A stretch of DNA of 64,000 nt from Citrobacter amalonaticus (GTDB lineage Bacteria; Pseudomonadota; Gammaproteobacteria; Enterobacterales; Enterobacteriaceae), in contig JARDVN010000001.1 of assembly GCA_028994555.1 (NCBI GenBank), positions 4,154,001 to 4,218,000 on the forward strand, written 5' to 3'. Made by a program: the position numbers and the translations under genes. The notes below the pieces were generated by a model, which worked only from the letters and a program-made list of their open reading frames with translations, did no database searches and was not told the DNA's origin. Each line of letters opens with the position of its first letter. Positions within the stretch are counted from its first letter, which is position 1. Of this stretch, positions 34,553-43,884 are shown piece by piece.

Positions 34553-35603
34553 ATGACAGAACTCACCTTAACGAATCATCGTCGAACAATGTGGCATTTT
34601 ATTCCTGGGCTTGCTCTGAGCGCAGTGATTACCGGGGTGGCCTTATGGGGTGGTTCCATTCCCGCCGTGGCGGGGGGCCGGGTTCAGCGCCCTCACGTTA
34701 GCCATTTTAGTGGGAATGGTGATTGGCAACACCGTCTATCCGCAGATCTGGAAAAGCTGTGACGGTGGCGTCCTGTTTGCCAAGCAACATTTATTACGCC
34801 TGGGGATCATCCTCTACGGCTTTCGCCTCACCTTTGCGCAGATTGCTGACGTAGGTGTCAGCGGCATTCTGATCGACATCCTGACGCTGTCCAGCACCTT
34901 TATGCTGGCCTGCTTTCTGGGTCAGAAAGTCTTTGGACTGGATCGCCAGACCAGTTGGCTGATCGGCGCGGGCAGCAGTATTTGCGGCGCGGCGGCGGTA
35001 CTGGCGACGGAACCGGTCGTGAAAGCTGAGGCCAGCAAAGTCACGGTCGCCGTCGCGACGGTGGTGATCTTCGGGACAATGGCGATTTTCCTCTACCCGG
35101 CGATGTATCCGCTGCTGGCGCACTGGTTTAGCCCGGAAACGTACGGCATCTTTATTGGTTCTACCATGCATGAAGTTGCCCAGGTTGTGGCGGCAGGACA
35201 TGCGATCAACCCGGAAGCCGAAAACGCAGCGGTGATCGCCAAAATGCTGCGCGTCATGATGCTGGCTCCGTTCCTCATCTTTATGGCGGCGCGTGTTAAA
35301 CAACTGTCACCGGCCAGCGGTGGGGAAAAAAGCAAAATCACTATTCCGTGGTTTGCCATCCTGTTCATCGTGGTTGCGATTTTCAACTCGTTCCACCTGT
35401 TACCGCAGTCAGTCGTGAATATGCTGGTCACGCTGGATACGATACTGCTGGCCATGGCAATGGCAGCTCTGGGGCTGACCACGCATGTCAGCGCGTTGAA
35501 AAAAGCGGGAGCAAAACCGCTATTGATGGCGCTGGTGCTGTTCATCTGGCTGATTGTCGGCGGTGGTGTGATTAACGTACTGGTCCAGCACGTTATTGCA
35601 TAA
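34553..35603 (+). CDS. yeiH: UPF0324 family inner-membrane protein (frameshifted)
   Basis: The protein matches E. coli YeiH: about ten hydrophobic segments with the family stretch [20 protein letters not shown] and a C-terminal [18 protein letters not shown]. Relatives include putative sulfate exporters, but the substrate is not established. Six G at 34672..34677 (expected five) breaks the frame after AVAG; corrected length is 349 residues, as in E. coli. The ATG at 34553 follows GAGGAGA. It is probably controlled by YeiE. Confidence 0.93.
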
Positions 35604-35619
35604 TTCGCTACATCCTTAC

Positions 35620-35698
35620 CCTGTTAACCCGCTATGATTGGCAAGATTCAATTTTCGGATACACAACTCCTCCAGGCTGTATCTGGCGGGTTAACAGG
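35620..35698. repeat. Perfect 13-bp inverted repeat framing the nfo promoter region
   Basis: Arms CCTGTTAACCCGC (35620..35632) and GCGGGTTAACAGG (35686..35698) are exact reverse complements, 53 bp apart. The right arm runs into the nfo ribosome site AGGAG (35696..35700). A second pair, GATACA (35658..35663) and TGTATC (35678..35683), lies inside. Confidence 0.7.
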
Positions 35699-35706
35699 AG
35701 TCTTTA

Positions 35707-36564
35707 ATGAAATACATCGGAGCACACGTCAGCGCGGCTGGCGGGCTGGCAAATGCCGCAATTCGCGCCGCTGAAATCGAGGCAACCGCGTTTGCACTCT
35801 TCACCAAAAATCAGCGTCAATGGCGCGCCGCGCCTCTCACCGCGCAAATCATCGATGACTTTAAAGCCGCCTGTGAGAAATACCGCTTCACTTCCGCCCA
35901 GATCCTGCCGCACGACAGCTATCTGATCAACCTGGGTCACCCCGTCAGCGACGCACTGGAAAAATCCCGCGATGCGTTTCTTGATGAAATGCAGCGCTGC
36001 GAACAGCTCGGCTTATCCCTGCTTAACTTCCACCCGGGCAGCCATCTGATGCAAATATCGGAAGACGAGTGTCTGGCGAAAATTGCCGAGTCAATCAACA
36101 TCGCCCTTGATCAGACGAAAGGCGTGACCGCAGTGATTGAAAATACCGCCGGCCAGGGTAGTAATCTCGGATTCAAATTTGAACACCTTGCCGCCATCAT
36201 CGACGGTGTGGAAGATAAATCCCGCGTTGGGGTATGCATCGACACCTGCCACGCATTCGCCGCAGGCTATGATTTACGCTCCGCCGACGAATGCGAAAAA
36301 ACCTTTGCCGAATTTGAACGTATCGTCGGCTTTCAGTATCTGCGCGGTATGCACCTCAACGATGCCAAGAGTGCCTTTGGCAGCCGGGTCGACCGCCACC
36401 ACAGTCTGGGTGAAGGCAACATTGGTCATGACGCGTTTCGTTGGATCATGCAGGACGCCCGTTTTGACGGTATTCCGCTGGTGCTGGAAACCATCAATCC
36501 CGACATCTGGGGGGAAGAGATTGCCTGGCTGAAAGCGCAGCAGACTGAAAAAGCGGTGGCGTAA
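35707..36564 (+). CDS. nfo: Endonuclease IV
   Basis: Nfo is an AP endonuclease and 3'-repair diesterase of base excision repair, with a TIM barrel and three zinc ions. The 285-residue protein is intact. Zinc ligands lie in [29 protein letters not shown] and HLNDAK, with [11 protein letters not shown] near the end. In E. coli it is part of the SoxRS regulon; I could not assign a soxbox here with confidence. A six-G run at 36509..36514 is in frame. yeiI begins two bases after the stop. Confidence 0.97.
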   Translation: MKYIGAHVSAAGGLANAAIRAAEIEATAFALFTKNQRQWRAAPLTAQIIDDFKAACEKYRFTSAQILPHDSYLINLGHPVSDALEKSRDAFLDEMQRCEQLGLSLLNFHPGSHLMQISEDECLAKIAESINIALDQTKGVTAVIENTAGQGSNLGFKFEHLAAIIDGVEDKSRVGVCIDTCHAFAAGYDLRSADECEKTFAEFERIVGFQYLRGMHLNDAKSAFGSRVDRHHSLGEGNIGHDAFRWIMQDARFDGIPLVLETINPDIWGEEIAWLKAQQTEKAVA

Positions 36565-36566
36565 TC

Positions 36567-37661
36567 ATGAACGACAGGGAAAAACAGATACTCAAAATTC
36601 TGCGTCGCAACCCGCTGATTCAACAAAACGAAATTGCCGACATTTTGCAGATCAGCCGTTCACGCGTAGCCGCGCACATCATGGATCTGATGCGGAAAGG
36701 GGCGATCAAAGGGAAAGGCTATATTCTGACGGAACAGGCCTATTGCGTGGTGGTAGGGGCAATTAACATGGATATACGCGGCATGGCGGATATTCACTAC
36801 CCGCAGGCCGCGTCCAATCCAGGCAGCATCCACTGTTCTGCGGGCGGCGTCGGGCGCAATATCGCGCATAATCTCGCCCTGCTGGGTCGCGATGTACATC
36901 TAATTTCCGCTGTCGGCAGTGATTTTTACGGCGAGACGCTACTGGAGCAAACACGTCAGGCAGGCGTCAATATCTCCAGTTGCATTCGTCTGCACGGGCA
37001 TAACACCTCAACTTATCTCTCCATCGCCAATCAGCAGGAAGAGACGGTGCTGGCAATTAACGATACCCACATCCTGCAACAGCTGACGCCGCAGTTGCTG
37101 AACAGCTCGCGGGATTTAATCCGTCACGCCGGGGTGGTGCTGGCGGACTGTAACCTGACGCCGGAAGCCATCGAATGGGTCTTTACGGTTGCAGATGATA
37201 TTCCGGTGTTCATTGATACCGTTTCCGAGTTCAAGGCGACGAAGGTAAAAACCTGGTTTACGCGCATCCATACGCTGAAACCGACGCAAAGAGAGCTGGA
37301 GATCTTATGGGGCCAGCCCATCAATAGCGACGCCGACAGACTCAGCGCGGTGAATGCCCTTCATCAACAGGGCATTCAGCAGATTTTTGTCTGTCTGGAA
37401 GATGAGTCGGTCTTTTGTAGCGAGAAAGATGGCGAGCAATTCTTGCTCACGCCGCCCGCGCATACGGTGGTCGACAGCTTCGGCGCCGACGACGGCTTTA
37501 TGGCCGGACTGATCTATTGTTTTCTGGAAGGGAGCGATTTTCGTGAAAGCGCAAATTTCGCGATGGCCTGTGCGGCCCTGTCACGCGCCAGCGTCAGTAT
37601 CAACAACCCCACCCTTTCCGCTGATAATGCGCTGTATCTGTTAAAAACAAGCCAGAACTGA
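36567..37661 (+). CDS. yeiI: PfkB-family sugar kinase with N-terminal helix-turn-helix
   Basis: The 364-residue protein fuses a winged helix-turn-helix (residues 4-50; NPLIQQNEIADILQISRSRV) to a ribokinase-like PfkB domain (GGVGRNIAHNLALLG near residue 97). The usual C-terminal GAGD catalytic motif reads GADD, as in E. coli YeiI, so the Asp base is kept but the second Gly is replaced. Substrate unknown; nucleoside kinase is plausible given the neighbouring pseudouridine genes. It starts two bases after nfo. Confidence 0.9.
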   Translation: MNDREKQILKILRRNPLIQQNEIADILQISRSRVAAHIMDLMRKGAIKGKGYILTEQAYCVVVGAINMDIRGMADIHYPQAASNPGSIHCSAGGVGRNIAHNLALLGRDVHLISAVGSDFYGETLLEQTRQAGVNISSCIRLHGHNTSTYLSIANQQEETVLAINDTHILQQLTPQLLNSSRDLIRHAGVVLADCNLTPEAIEWVFTVADDIPVFIDTVSEFKATKVKTWFTRIHTLKPTQRELEILWGQPINSDADRLSAVNALHQQGIQQIFVCLEDESVFCSEKDGEQFLLTPPAHTVVDSFGADDGFMAGLIYCFLEGSDFRESANFAMACAALSRASVSINNPTLSADNALYLLKTSQN

Positions 37662-37671
37662 ACTCAATACT

Positions 37672-37738
37672 GGAAGGCGACGCGGCCTACAGGCCCCATC
37701 CCTGTAGGCCGGAAGACGCACAGCGTCGCCATCCGGCA
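37672..37738. repeat. REP element between yeiI and nupX
   Basis: Arms GGCCTACAG and CTGTAGGCC (37684..37710) are followed by GCCGGA and TCCGGC, a two-unit REP between convergent genes. Confidence 0.75.
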
Positions 37739-37748
37739 ATCTCAATGG

Positions 37749-39000
37749 CTACGCTAAACCGATAAAGAACCCGGCAATGGTCGCACTCATCAGGTTAGAG
37801 AGCGTGGCCGCCGCCAGCGCCCGCATCCCCAACTGTGCGATTTCCGGCGCACGCTGAGGCGAGATGGCAGAGAACGCCCCAACCACCACGCCAATGGAAC
37901 CAAAGTTAGCAAACCCACACAGCGCAAAAGAGATAATAGCGATGGTTTTCACATCCAGGGTGCCACCATCCTGCAAATAAGGCGAGAGGTTGAGGTAAGC
38001 GACAAATTCGTTAATCGCCAGCTTCTGCCCAATCAGGCTCCCTGCCAGGGTGGCATCGCTCCAGTCAACGCCCATGATCCACGCCAGCGGGGCTAACACC
38101 CAGCCGAAAATCCCTTCCAGCGTCGCATGACCATAGCCGAACCAGCCGCCGACACCGCCGATAATGCCGTTAATCAGCGCGATAATTGCGACAAACGCCA
38201 TAACCACCGTTGCCACGCCTGCGGCAATTTTCAGCCCGGTCATCGCACCGCTTGCCGCCGCTTCGATAATGCTTTTTTGGCGGCGTCTCGGTGAAAGAGA
38301 GGTTTTCGAAGGTGACTTTTGACTCTTCCGTTGCCGGACTCAGAATACGGGCAAACAGGATCCCGCCAGGAATCGCCATCAACGAGGCTGCCAGCAGATA
38401 ATCAATCGGCACGCCCATCCCGGCGTAGCCAATCATCATCGAGCCCGCAATCGAGGCCATCCCGCTGCAGATCGCGGTAAACAGTTCATTGCGATTCAGA
38501 CGGTCAATAAAGGGCTTCACAATCGCCGGGATCTCGTTTTGCCCGAGGAAAATCGTCGTAACCGCCACAAAAGATTCAATCTTGCTGATATTCAGGGCCT
38601 TCTGGAAAATCCCACCCAGAATGCGGATCAACAGCCCCATCACGCCAATGTAGTACAGCAGGCTAATGAGCGCGGTGACAAATATAATCGCCGGGAGCAC
38701 GCGGAAGGCAAAAATGAACCCGGCGCCGTCAAACAGCACATCCATTTTTGGCCCAACCAGAGAGCCAAAAATAAAGGCACTGCCCGCGTCACTGTAGGAC
38801 ATGACCTTATGCACACCCAGCGCGGCCTGCTCAACCAACCATTTACCCGGCGGGAAATAGAGCATGATCCCGCCAATTGCGATTTGCAGTACCAGCGCAG
38901 CACCTACGGTACGTAAGCTAATGCGCTTTTTATTCACCGACAGTAAATAGGCGATCACCAGCAACACCGCCATACCCACAACACTTCTCATTATATCCAT
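37749..39000 (-). CDS. nupX: Concentrative nucleoside transporter (frameshifted)
   Basis: NupX (YeiJ) is a CNT-family nucleoside:H+ symporter of the inner membrane. The family motifs FVAVTTIFLGQNEIP and GVVVGAFS are present, with around nine hydrophobic segments. Six T at 38273..38278 (expected five) breaks the frame after TETPPK; corrected length is 416 residues, as in E. coli. It is the last gene after psuK and psuG on the same strand, so it is a candidate pseudouridine importer. Confidence 0.93.
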
Positions 39001-39085
39001 AATGATTTCCCTTCATGCCAGGAAACCCGGCGCGAAGCCAGGTTTTGGTGGTTTCGGGCGACCGCACGCTGCCCGTTCATTTCAA

Positions 39086-40021
39086 TCAGGCGAGGCGTTG
39101 ATACTCCTTCGCTATCTCGCAGGCCAGTACGGCGTTGTTAAACACCAGTTGAATGTTCGACTTCAGGCTATCGCCGCCGGTTAATTCAGCTACGCGCGCC
39201 AGCAGGAATGGCGTGCTCGCTTTGCCGATAACGCCCTGCTCTTCCGCTTCCCGGACGGCCTGGTCAATCGCCGCGTTGATTTTCTCTTCCGCCATGGCGT
39301 AGGCTTCCGGAATCGGGTTGGCGACCACCAGCCCGCCGTTCAGGCCGGTTTGCCATTTCACAGCCATTGCACGCGCAATTTCCCTGGCGCTGTCGAGACG
39401 GATACTGACCTCAAACGGGCTGGTACGGCAGAAAAATGCCGGTAACGCGGTGGTCTGATAACCAATTAACGGCACCCCGAACGTTTCCAAATATTCGGTG
39501 GTTAAACCTAAATCGAGAATAGATTTTGCGCCGGCGCACACCACGGTGACATTGGTATTGGCGAGTTCCTGAAGATCGGCGGAAATATCAAATGTATGTT
39601 CCGCACCGCGATGAACACCGCCAATTCCTCCAGTGGCAAAAACTTTAATTCCAGCAAGCGCGGCAATAATCATGGTCGAGGCAACAGTGGTCGCGCCATT
39701 TTTTCCGGCAGCGACGACAAACGGTAAATCACGACGACTGACTTTAGCGACGCTATGTCCTTCGCGACCTAATAATTCAATTTCTTCTTTACTTAACCCG
39801 ACTTTCATTACCCCGCCAATAATGGCAATGGTTGCCGGTACGGCGCCGTGTTTACGAATAGTTTCTTCAACTTCAATGGCCGTCTGCGCATTTTGTGGAA
39901 AAGGCATACCATGAGAAATAATTGTCGACTCAAGCGCAACAATCGGTTTATTACTGTTAATGGCGTCCTGGACTTCTGGCGAAATATGCAGTAATTCAGA
40001 GGAAAGCGTTAATTCAGACAT
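39086..40021 (-). CDS. psuG: Pseudouridine-5'-phosphate glycosidase
   Basis: PsuG cleaves the C-C glycosidic bond of pseudouridine 5'-phosphate to uracil and ribose 5-phosphate, using a metal ion. The 311-residue protein is intact. Conserved regions include ALESTIISHGMPFPQN, GKNGATTVASTM and FATGGIGGVHRGAE, with the catalytic Lys in CAGAKSILDLGLT. It overlaps psuK by 13 bases and so is translationally coupled. Confidence 0.96.
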   Translation of the reverse strand: MSELTLSSELLHISPEVQDAINSNKPIVALESTIISHGMPFPQNAQTAIEVEETIRKHGAVPATIAIIGGVMKVGLSKEEIELLGREGHSVAKVSRRDLPFVVAAGKNGATTVASTMIIAALAGIKVFATGGIGGVHRGAEHTFDISADLQELANTNVTVVCAGAKSILDLGLTTEYLETFGVPLIGYQTTALPAFFCRTSPFEVSIRLDSAREIARAMAVKWQTGLNGGLVVANPIPEAYAMAEEKINAAIDQAVREAEEQGVIGKASTPFLLARVAELTGGDSLKSNIQLVFNNAVLACEIAKEYQRLA

Positions 40022-40950
40022 TCTGTGTTCTCCACAAGGGTGTTAACGTTCGCAACAGATAATTCAGGGTTGTTGGTATATTCGCTGGCCAGTGCCATGG
40101 AGGAACAACCCTGCGCAAATCGAATGGAATCAATAAATGGCATGTCATCAACCCAGCAGGAAGCGAGTCCCGCCATCATGGCATCACCCGCCCCGGTAAC
40201 GTTGACCACATGGGTTTTTATCGGTAACGACCAGCCGCTGTCACCGCCTTTTTCACTGTAATAGACGCCATCGCCACCCATACTCAGCACCAGGCGATAC
40301 AGTCCACGCGCATGGAACCAGGCGGCGACTTTTACAACATCTTCGCGCCCTGACAGCGCAATGCCACTGAGGGTTTCCGCTTCAAGGCGATTGGGTTTGA
40401 GGGTATGAATTTGCCCTAATCGCTCGCGGATTTTGACGCATTTCCATGCCGATACCGGGTCAACAAACACCGGAACATCTCCTGTGTTATCCAGTAACCA
40501 GGCCAGTGTCTGTTCACTGATATTACAATCCGCCACAATGACTTTTGCGCCGCGGATAAAATCAACGTGCTGTGCCAGAAACGCTTCTGAAATATGCTCA
40601 GTAATGCTCATATCATTGATTGCTACCAGCATTTCACCGGTATTATCGAGAAGCGATAAATAACTTGAAGTATTTTCGCCGGCAACAATCAGGCAATTAT
40701 CCACATGCACACCCGATTGATTCGTCTGCGCCAGTAATGATTGCCCATAGAAATCATTGCCAACCGCTGTCATTAGCCATGAATTTTTCCCGAGCAGGGC
40801 AAGATTATGAGCGATATTGCGACCAACGCCACCCGGCGTAAATTTAATTTTCCCAGGGTTCGAGTCCGCATAATTTAAGGATGCATGCGAATATCCTGCA
40901 ACGTCCATATTGGCGGAACCAATCGTGATGATGTATTCCTTTTCGCGCAT
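40009..40950 (-). CDS. psuK: Pseudouridine kinase
   Basis: PsuK (YeiC) is a PfkB-family kinase that phosphorylates pseudouridine at the 5' position, feeding PsuG. The 313-residue protein has GSANMDVAGYS and GGVGRNIAHNLALLG at the substrate face and the catalytic NVTGAGDAMMAG near the C-terminus. I chose ATG 40950 (MREKEYI), preceded by AGGAGATG; an in-frame ATG at 40983 lies upstream of that ribosome site. Confidence 0.95.
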   Translation of the reverse strand: MREKEYIITIGSANMDVAGYSHASLNYADSNPGKIKFTPGGVGRNIAHNLALLGKNSWLMTAVGNDFYGQSLLAQTNQSGVHVDNCLIVAGENTSSYLSLLDNTGEMLVAINDMSITEHISEAFLAQHVDFIRGAKVIVADCNISEQTLAWLLDNTGDVPVFVDPVSAWKCVKIRERLGQIHTLKPNRLEAETLSGIALSGREDVVKVAAWFHARGLYRLVLSMGGDGVYYSEKGGDSGWSLPIKTHVVNVTGAGDAMMAGLASCWVDDMPFIDSIRFAQGCSSMALASEYTNNPELSVANVNTLVENTECLN

Positions 40951-41027
40951 AGCACATCTCCTGGTATGAAAATACCATGACAATGAGATCGTTAAGACTA
41001 TTCACGGCTCAGATAAAATTATTGGAG

Positions 41028-41051
41028 CACATGTTTACATTCGAACATGTG
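41028..41051. promoter_or_regulatory. Operator-like palindrome upstream of psuK
   Basis: Arms CACATGTT and AACATGTG enclose eight bases, 78 bp before the psuK start. An overlapping second symmetry, GAACA-TG-TGTTC, covers 41043..41054. Likely a binding site for the regulator of psuK-psuG-nupX; the protein is not identified. Confidence 0.4.
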
Positions 41052-41189
41052 TTCATAGTAAGCTCGTTTTTATAAAAGTAAACGCACTGGCAAGGGCAAA
41101 AACCGCCAGACATGAACAGAATCACAATTTTTTATAGATACAGTTTGCAACGGAGAAAAAAGTTGCGAGGAAGGGCACAAAACGAAAAT

Positions 41190-41216
41190 AAAAAAAGGGC
41201 AGAGAAATCTCTGCCC
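41190..41216 (-). terminator. Terminator of fruBKA
   Basis: Perfect eight-base arms GGGCAGAG and CTCTGCCC around ATTT on the minus strand, followed by a T run, lie 21 bp after the fruA stop. Confidence 0.9.
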
Positions 41217-41237
41217 TGGTATGACACGCCGATGGCG

Positions 41238-42929
41238 TTATGCCGCTTTAGCAACAACTTCCGCTTCCGGGCGTTTCAGGGAAGCATAAGCCAGGCCTGC
41301 GACCAGCGTACCGGCGACAATGGCAATCAGGTATCCCAACACCGGAGTAATCGCCCCTGGGATCAGCAGAACAAACAGACCGCCATGCGGTGCCATCAGT
41401 TTTGCACCGACCGCCATGGAGATAGCCCCCGTCAACGCACCACCGACGATACAGCACGGCAGAACACGCATTGGGTCGCGTGCGGCGAAAGGAATGGCCC
41501 CTTCAGTGATAAAGCACAGACCGAGTACCAGCGCCGCTTTCCCCCCTTCCTGTTGCGCCTTGTCGAATTTACGACGCGCTACAATGGTCGCCAGACCGAG
41601 CGCCAGCGGTGGCACCATGCCCGCCGCCATAATGGCCGCCATTGGCGCATAGGTTTGGGTACTCAGCAGACCGACGCCAAACGCGTATGCCGCTTTGTTC
41701 ACCGGGCCGCCCATATCGGTACACATCATCCCGCCGAGGATCGCGCCCAGCAGCACCGCATTCGCCGTTCCCATGGTTTGCAGCCAGTGTGTTAACCCTT
41801 CGAGGATACCCGCCACTGGTTTACCGATAAGGTAGATCATGGCCAGACCCACTACGAGGCTGGAAATCAACGGAATGATCAGGATCGGTTTCAGCGCTTC
41901 CATACTCTGCGGCAGCTTCAGCTTCGTGCTGATGGCCTTCGCCACATAGCCTGCAAGGAAACCGGCAATGATCCCGCCAATAAAACCAGAGCCCGTGCTG
42001 ACGGCGAGCATACCGCCGATAAGACCTGGCGTCAGACCCGGACGGTCAGCAATCGAGAAGGCAATGTATCCCGCCAGAACCGGCACCATCAGCGCAAAGG
42101 CTGAACCGCCGCCAATCTGCATCAGCGCGGCCGCCAGCGTCCCTTCCACTTTGAATGCTTCAATACCAAAGGCAAAGGAAAGCGCGATACACAGACCGCC
42201 GGCAACCACCATGGGCAGCATGTAGGAAACGCCCGTCAGCAGGTGACGATATGCGCCTGCGCTCTCTTTTTTCCCTTCATTCGCCGCAGCCTGCGCTTTG
42301 CCGGTAGGCTCATATACCACGGCTTGCGTCACGGCGTTATCCAGTTCCTGCGCGGTTTTCTTCAGCGCCAGTCCGGTTGAGGTACGGTACATGGGCTTAC
42401 CGGCAAATTTCGCCAGATCCACTTCAATGTCTGCCGCCACAATCACCAGATCCGCCTGTGCCACTTCTTCCGGTGTAATGGCATTGCCCGCGCCCACAGA
42501 ACCACGGGTTTCGACTTTCACCCACCAGCCGCGTTTTTTCGCTTCGGTTTCGATCGCTTCCGCCGCCATGAAGGTATGCGCGACGCCGGTCGGGCACGCC
42601 GTCACGGCCACAACGCGTTTCGGACCGCTGGTTGTGGCAACAGGCGCTGCGGCAACCGGTGCGCTGTAAAGCTTCGCATGATCTTTGGCTTCGCTGAGAA
42701 ACAGTTCCGGGTGCGCAACGGCCCGGGCAATATCACCCAGCCAGACTTTTTTGCCGTTCAACGCGTTGTCATTAGGGATGGCATCGGCCAGTACGATCGC
42801 CAGTTCAGCGTCATTTGGATTGTCGATGATATCCAGATTTGCTTTATGCGCCGCCGCACCGAGCAGAGTTTTCGCCATGTAAGCGCGAGCCTGCCCAAGG
42901 TTAGCGTCAATAATCAGCAGCGTTTTCAT
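41238..42929 (-). CDS. fruA: Fructose-specific PTS EIIBC component
   Basis: FruA imports fructose and phosphorylates it to fructose 1-phosphate. The 563-residue protein is intact. Residues 1-100 form a degenerate IIB' domain. The active IIB domain follows with phosphorylated Cys112 in ACPTGVAHT. An Ala/Lys-rich linker leads to the IIC membrane domain from about residue 225 (GVSYMLPMVVAGG). I chose the ATG at 42929 (MKTLLIIDANLG). A six-C run at 41541..41546 is correct. Confidence 0.97.
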   Translation of the reverse strand: MKTLLIIDANLGQARAYMAKTLLGAAAHKANLDIIDNPNDAELAIVLADAIPNDNALNGKKVWLGDIARAVAHPELFLSEAKDHAKLYSAPVAAAPVATTSGPKRVVAVTACPTGVAHTFMAAEAIETEAKKRGWWVKVETRGSVGAGNAITPEEVAQADLVIVAADIEVDLAKFAGKPMYRTSTGLALKKTAQELDNAVTQAVVYEPTGKAQAAANEGKKESAGAYRHLLTGVSYMLPMVVAGGLCIALSFAFGIEAFKVEGTLAAALMQIGGGSAFALMVPVLAGYIAFSIADRPGLTPGLIGGMLAVSTGSGFIGGIIAGFLAGYVAKAISTKLKLPQSMEALKPILIIPLISSLVVGLAMIYLIGKPVAGILEGLTHWLQTMGTANAVLLGAILGGMMCTDMGGPVNKAAYAFGVGLLSTQTYAPMAAIMAAGMVPPLALGLATIVARRKFDKAQQEGGKAALVLGLCFITEGAIPFAARDPMRVLPCCIVGGALTGAISMAVGAKLMAPHGGLFVLLIPGAITPVLGYLIAIVAGTLVAGLAYASLKRPEAEVVAKAA

Positions 42930-42945
42930 TATGCCTCTCCTGCTG

Positions 42946-43884
42946 TCAGTTAAACGGTTGTAAGTCGACACGCGCCATCATTGCGGCCAACTGTGGACGA
43001 TCGGTAATACCGACATTGCTCTGACTGACCGCCAGCGCAGCGACAGCTGTCGCCAGACGCAGCGTATGTTCGCTGGATTCACGCATCAGCAGACCGTAAA
43101 TCAGGCCGCCAACCATCGAATCCCCGGCGCCCACGGTGCTGACCACGTCAACCGAAGGCGGTTTGGCGAGCCATTCTCCCGAGGCGTTCACCCACAGCGC
43201 ACCTTCTGCCCCTAGGGAGATCACCACATGCGCAATACCTTGCTCACGTAACGCATGCGCGGCCTCAATCACATCTTTCATTTCAGGCAGCTTGCGGCCG
43301 GCCCAGATTTCCAGTTCGCGGCGGTTCGGTTTCACCAGCCACGGCGCGGCTTTCAGTCCTGCAACCAGGGCTTCGCGGCTACTATCAAAGATAATGCATG
43401 GGCACTGACTGCGCAGGCGGGTCATCCAGTCGGTGAAGGCTTCCGGACTCACGCCGGATGGCAGACTGCCGCTGACGCACACCATGTCGAACTGACCCAA
43501 CCAGCTCAGGGAATCATTCACAAAACGCTCCCAGTCGGCAGGCGTGACCTCAAAACCGGAGAAGTTAAAGTCAGTGACTTCACCGTCTTTTTCCGTCAGC
43601 TTAACGTTGATACGGGTACGCCCCTGCACCACCTGAAAGCGGTTAGCAATTCCCAGTTCGCTGAACAACTGCTGAAAACCGTCCTGGTTATCTTTGCCGA
43701 GGAAACCGCCGACCGTCACGTCGATCCCGAGATCTTTCAGCACCTTGGCGACATTGATCCCTTTCCCCGCCGCGTGCAGACCGGTCGTTTTCACCAGGTT
43801 AACTTCACCGCGCTCAATTTCAGGACAGAACCCTACCAGATCGTAAGCCGGGTTTAGCGTGATGGTCGCAACACGTCTGCTCAT
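42946..43884 (-). CDS. fruK: 1-phosphofructokinase
   Basis: FruK phosphorylates fructose 1-phosphate to fructose 1,6-bisphosphate. The 312-residue protein has the PfkB features TLNPAYDLVGF at the N-terminus, GKGINVAKVLKDLG near residue 38 and VSTVGAGDSMVGG, holding the catalytic Asp, near residue 250. Its start overlaps the fruB stop by one base, and fruA follows 16 bp later. Confidence 0.97.
   Translation of the reverse strand: MSRRVATITLNPAYDLVGFCPEIERGEVNLVKTTGLHAAGKGINVAKVLKDLGIDVTVGGFLGKDNQDGFQQLFSELGIANRFQVVQGRTRINVKLTEKDGEVTDFNFSGFEVTPADWERFVNDSLSWLGQFDMVCVSGSLPSGVSPEAFTDWMTRLRSQCPCIIFDSSREALVAGLKAAPWLVKPNRRELEIWAGRKLPEMKDVIEAAHALREQGIAHVVISLGAEGALWVNASGEWLAKPPSVDVVSTVGAGDSMVGGLIYGLLMRESSEHTLRLATAVAALAVSQSNVGITDRPQLAAMMARVDLQPFN

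Noticed and set aside
35633..35660. A soxbox upstream of nfo
   Set aside because: The stretch TTGGCAAGATTCAAT has only a loose resemblance to the soxbox; not enough fixed positions match.
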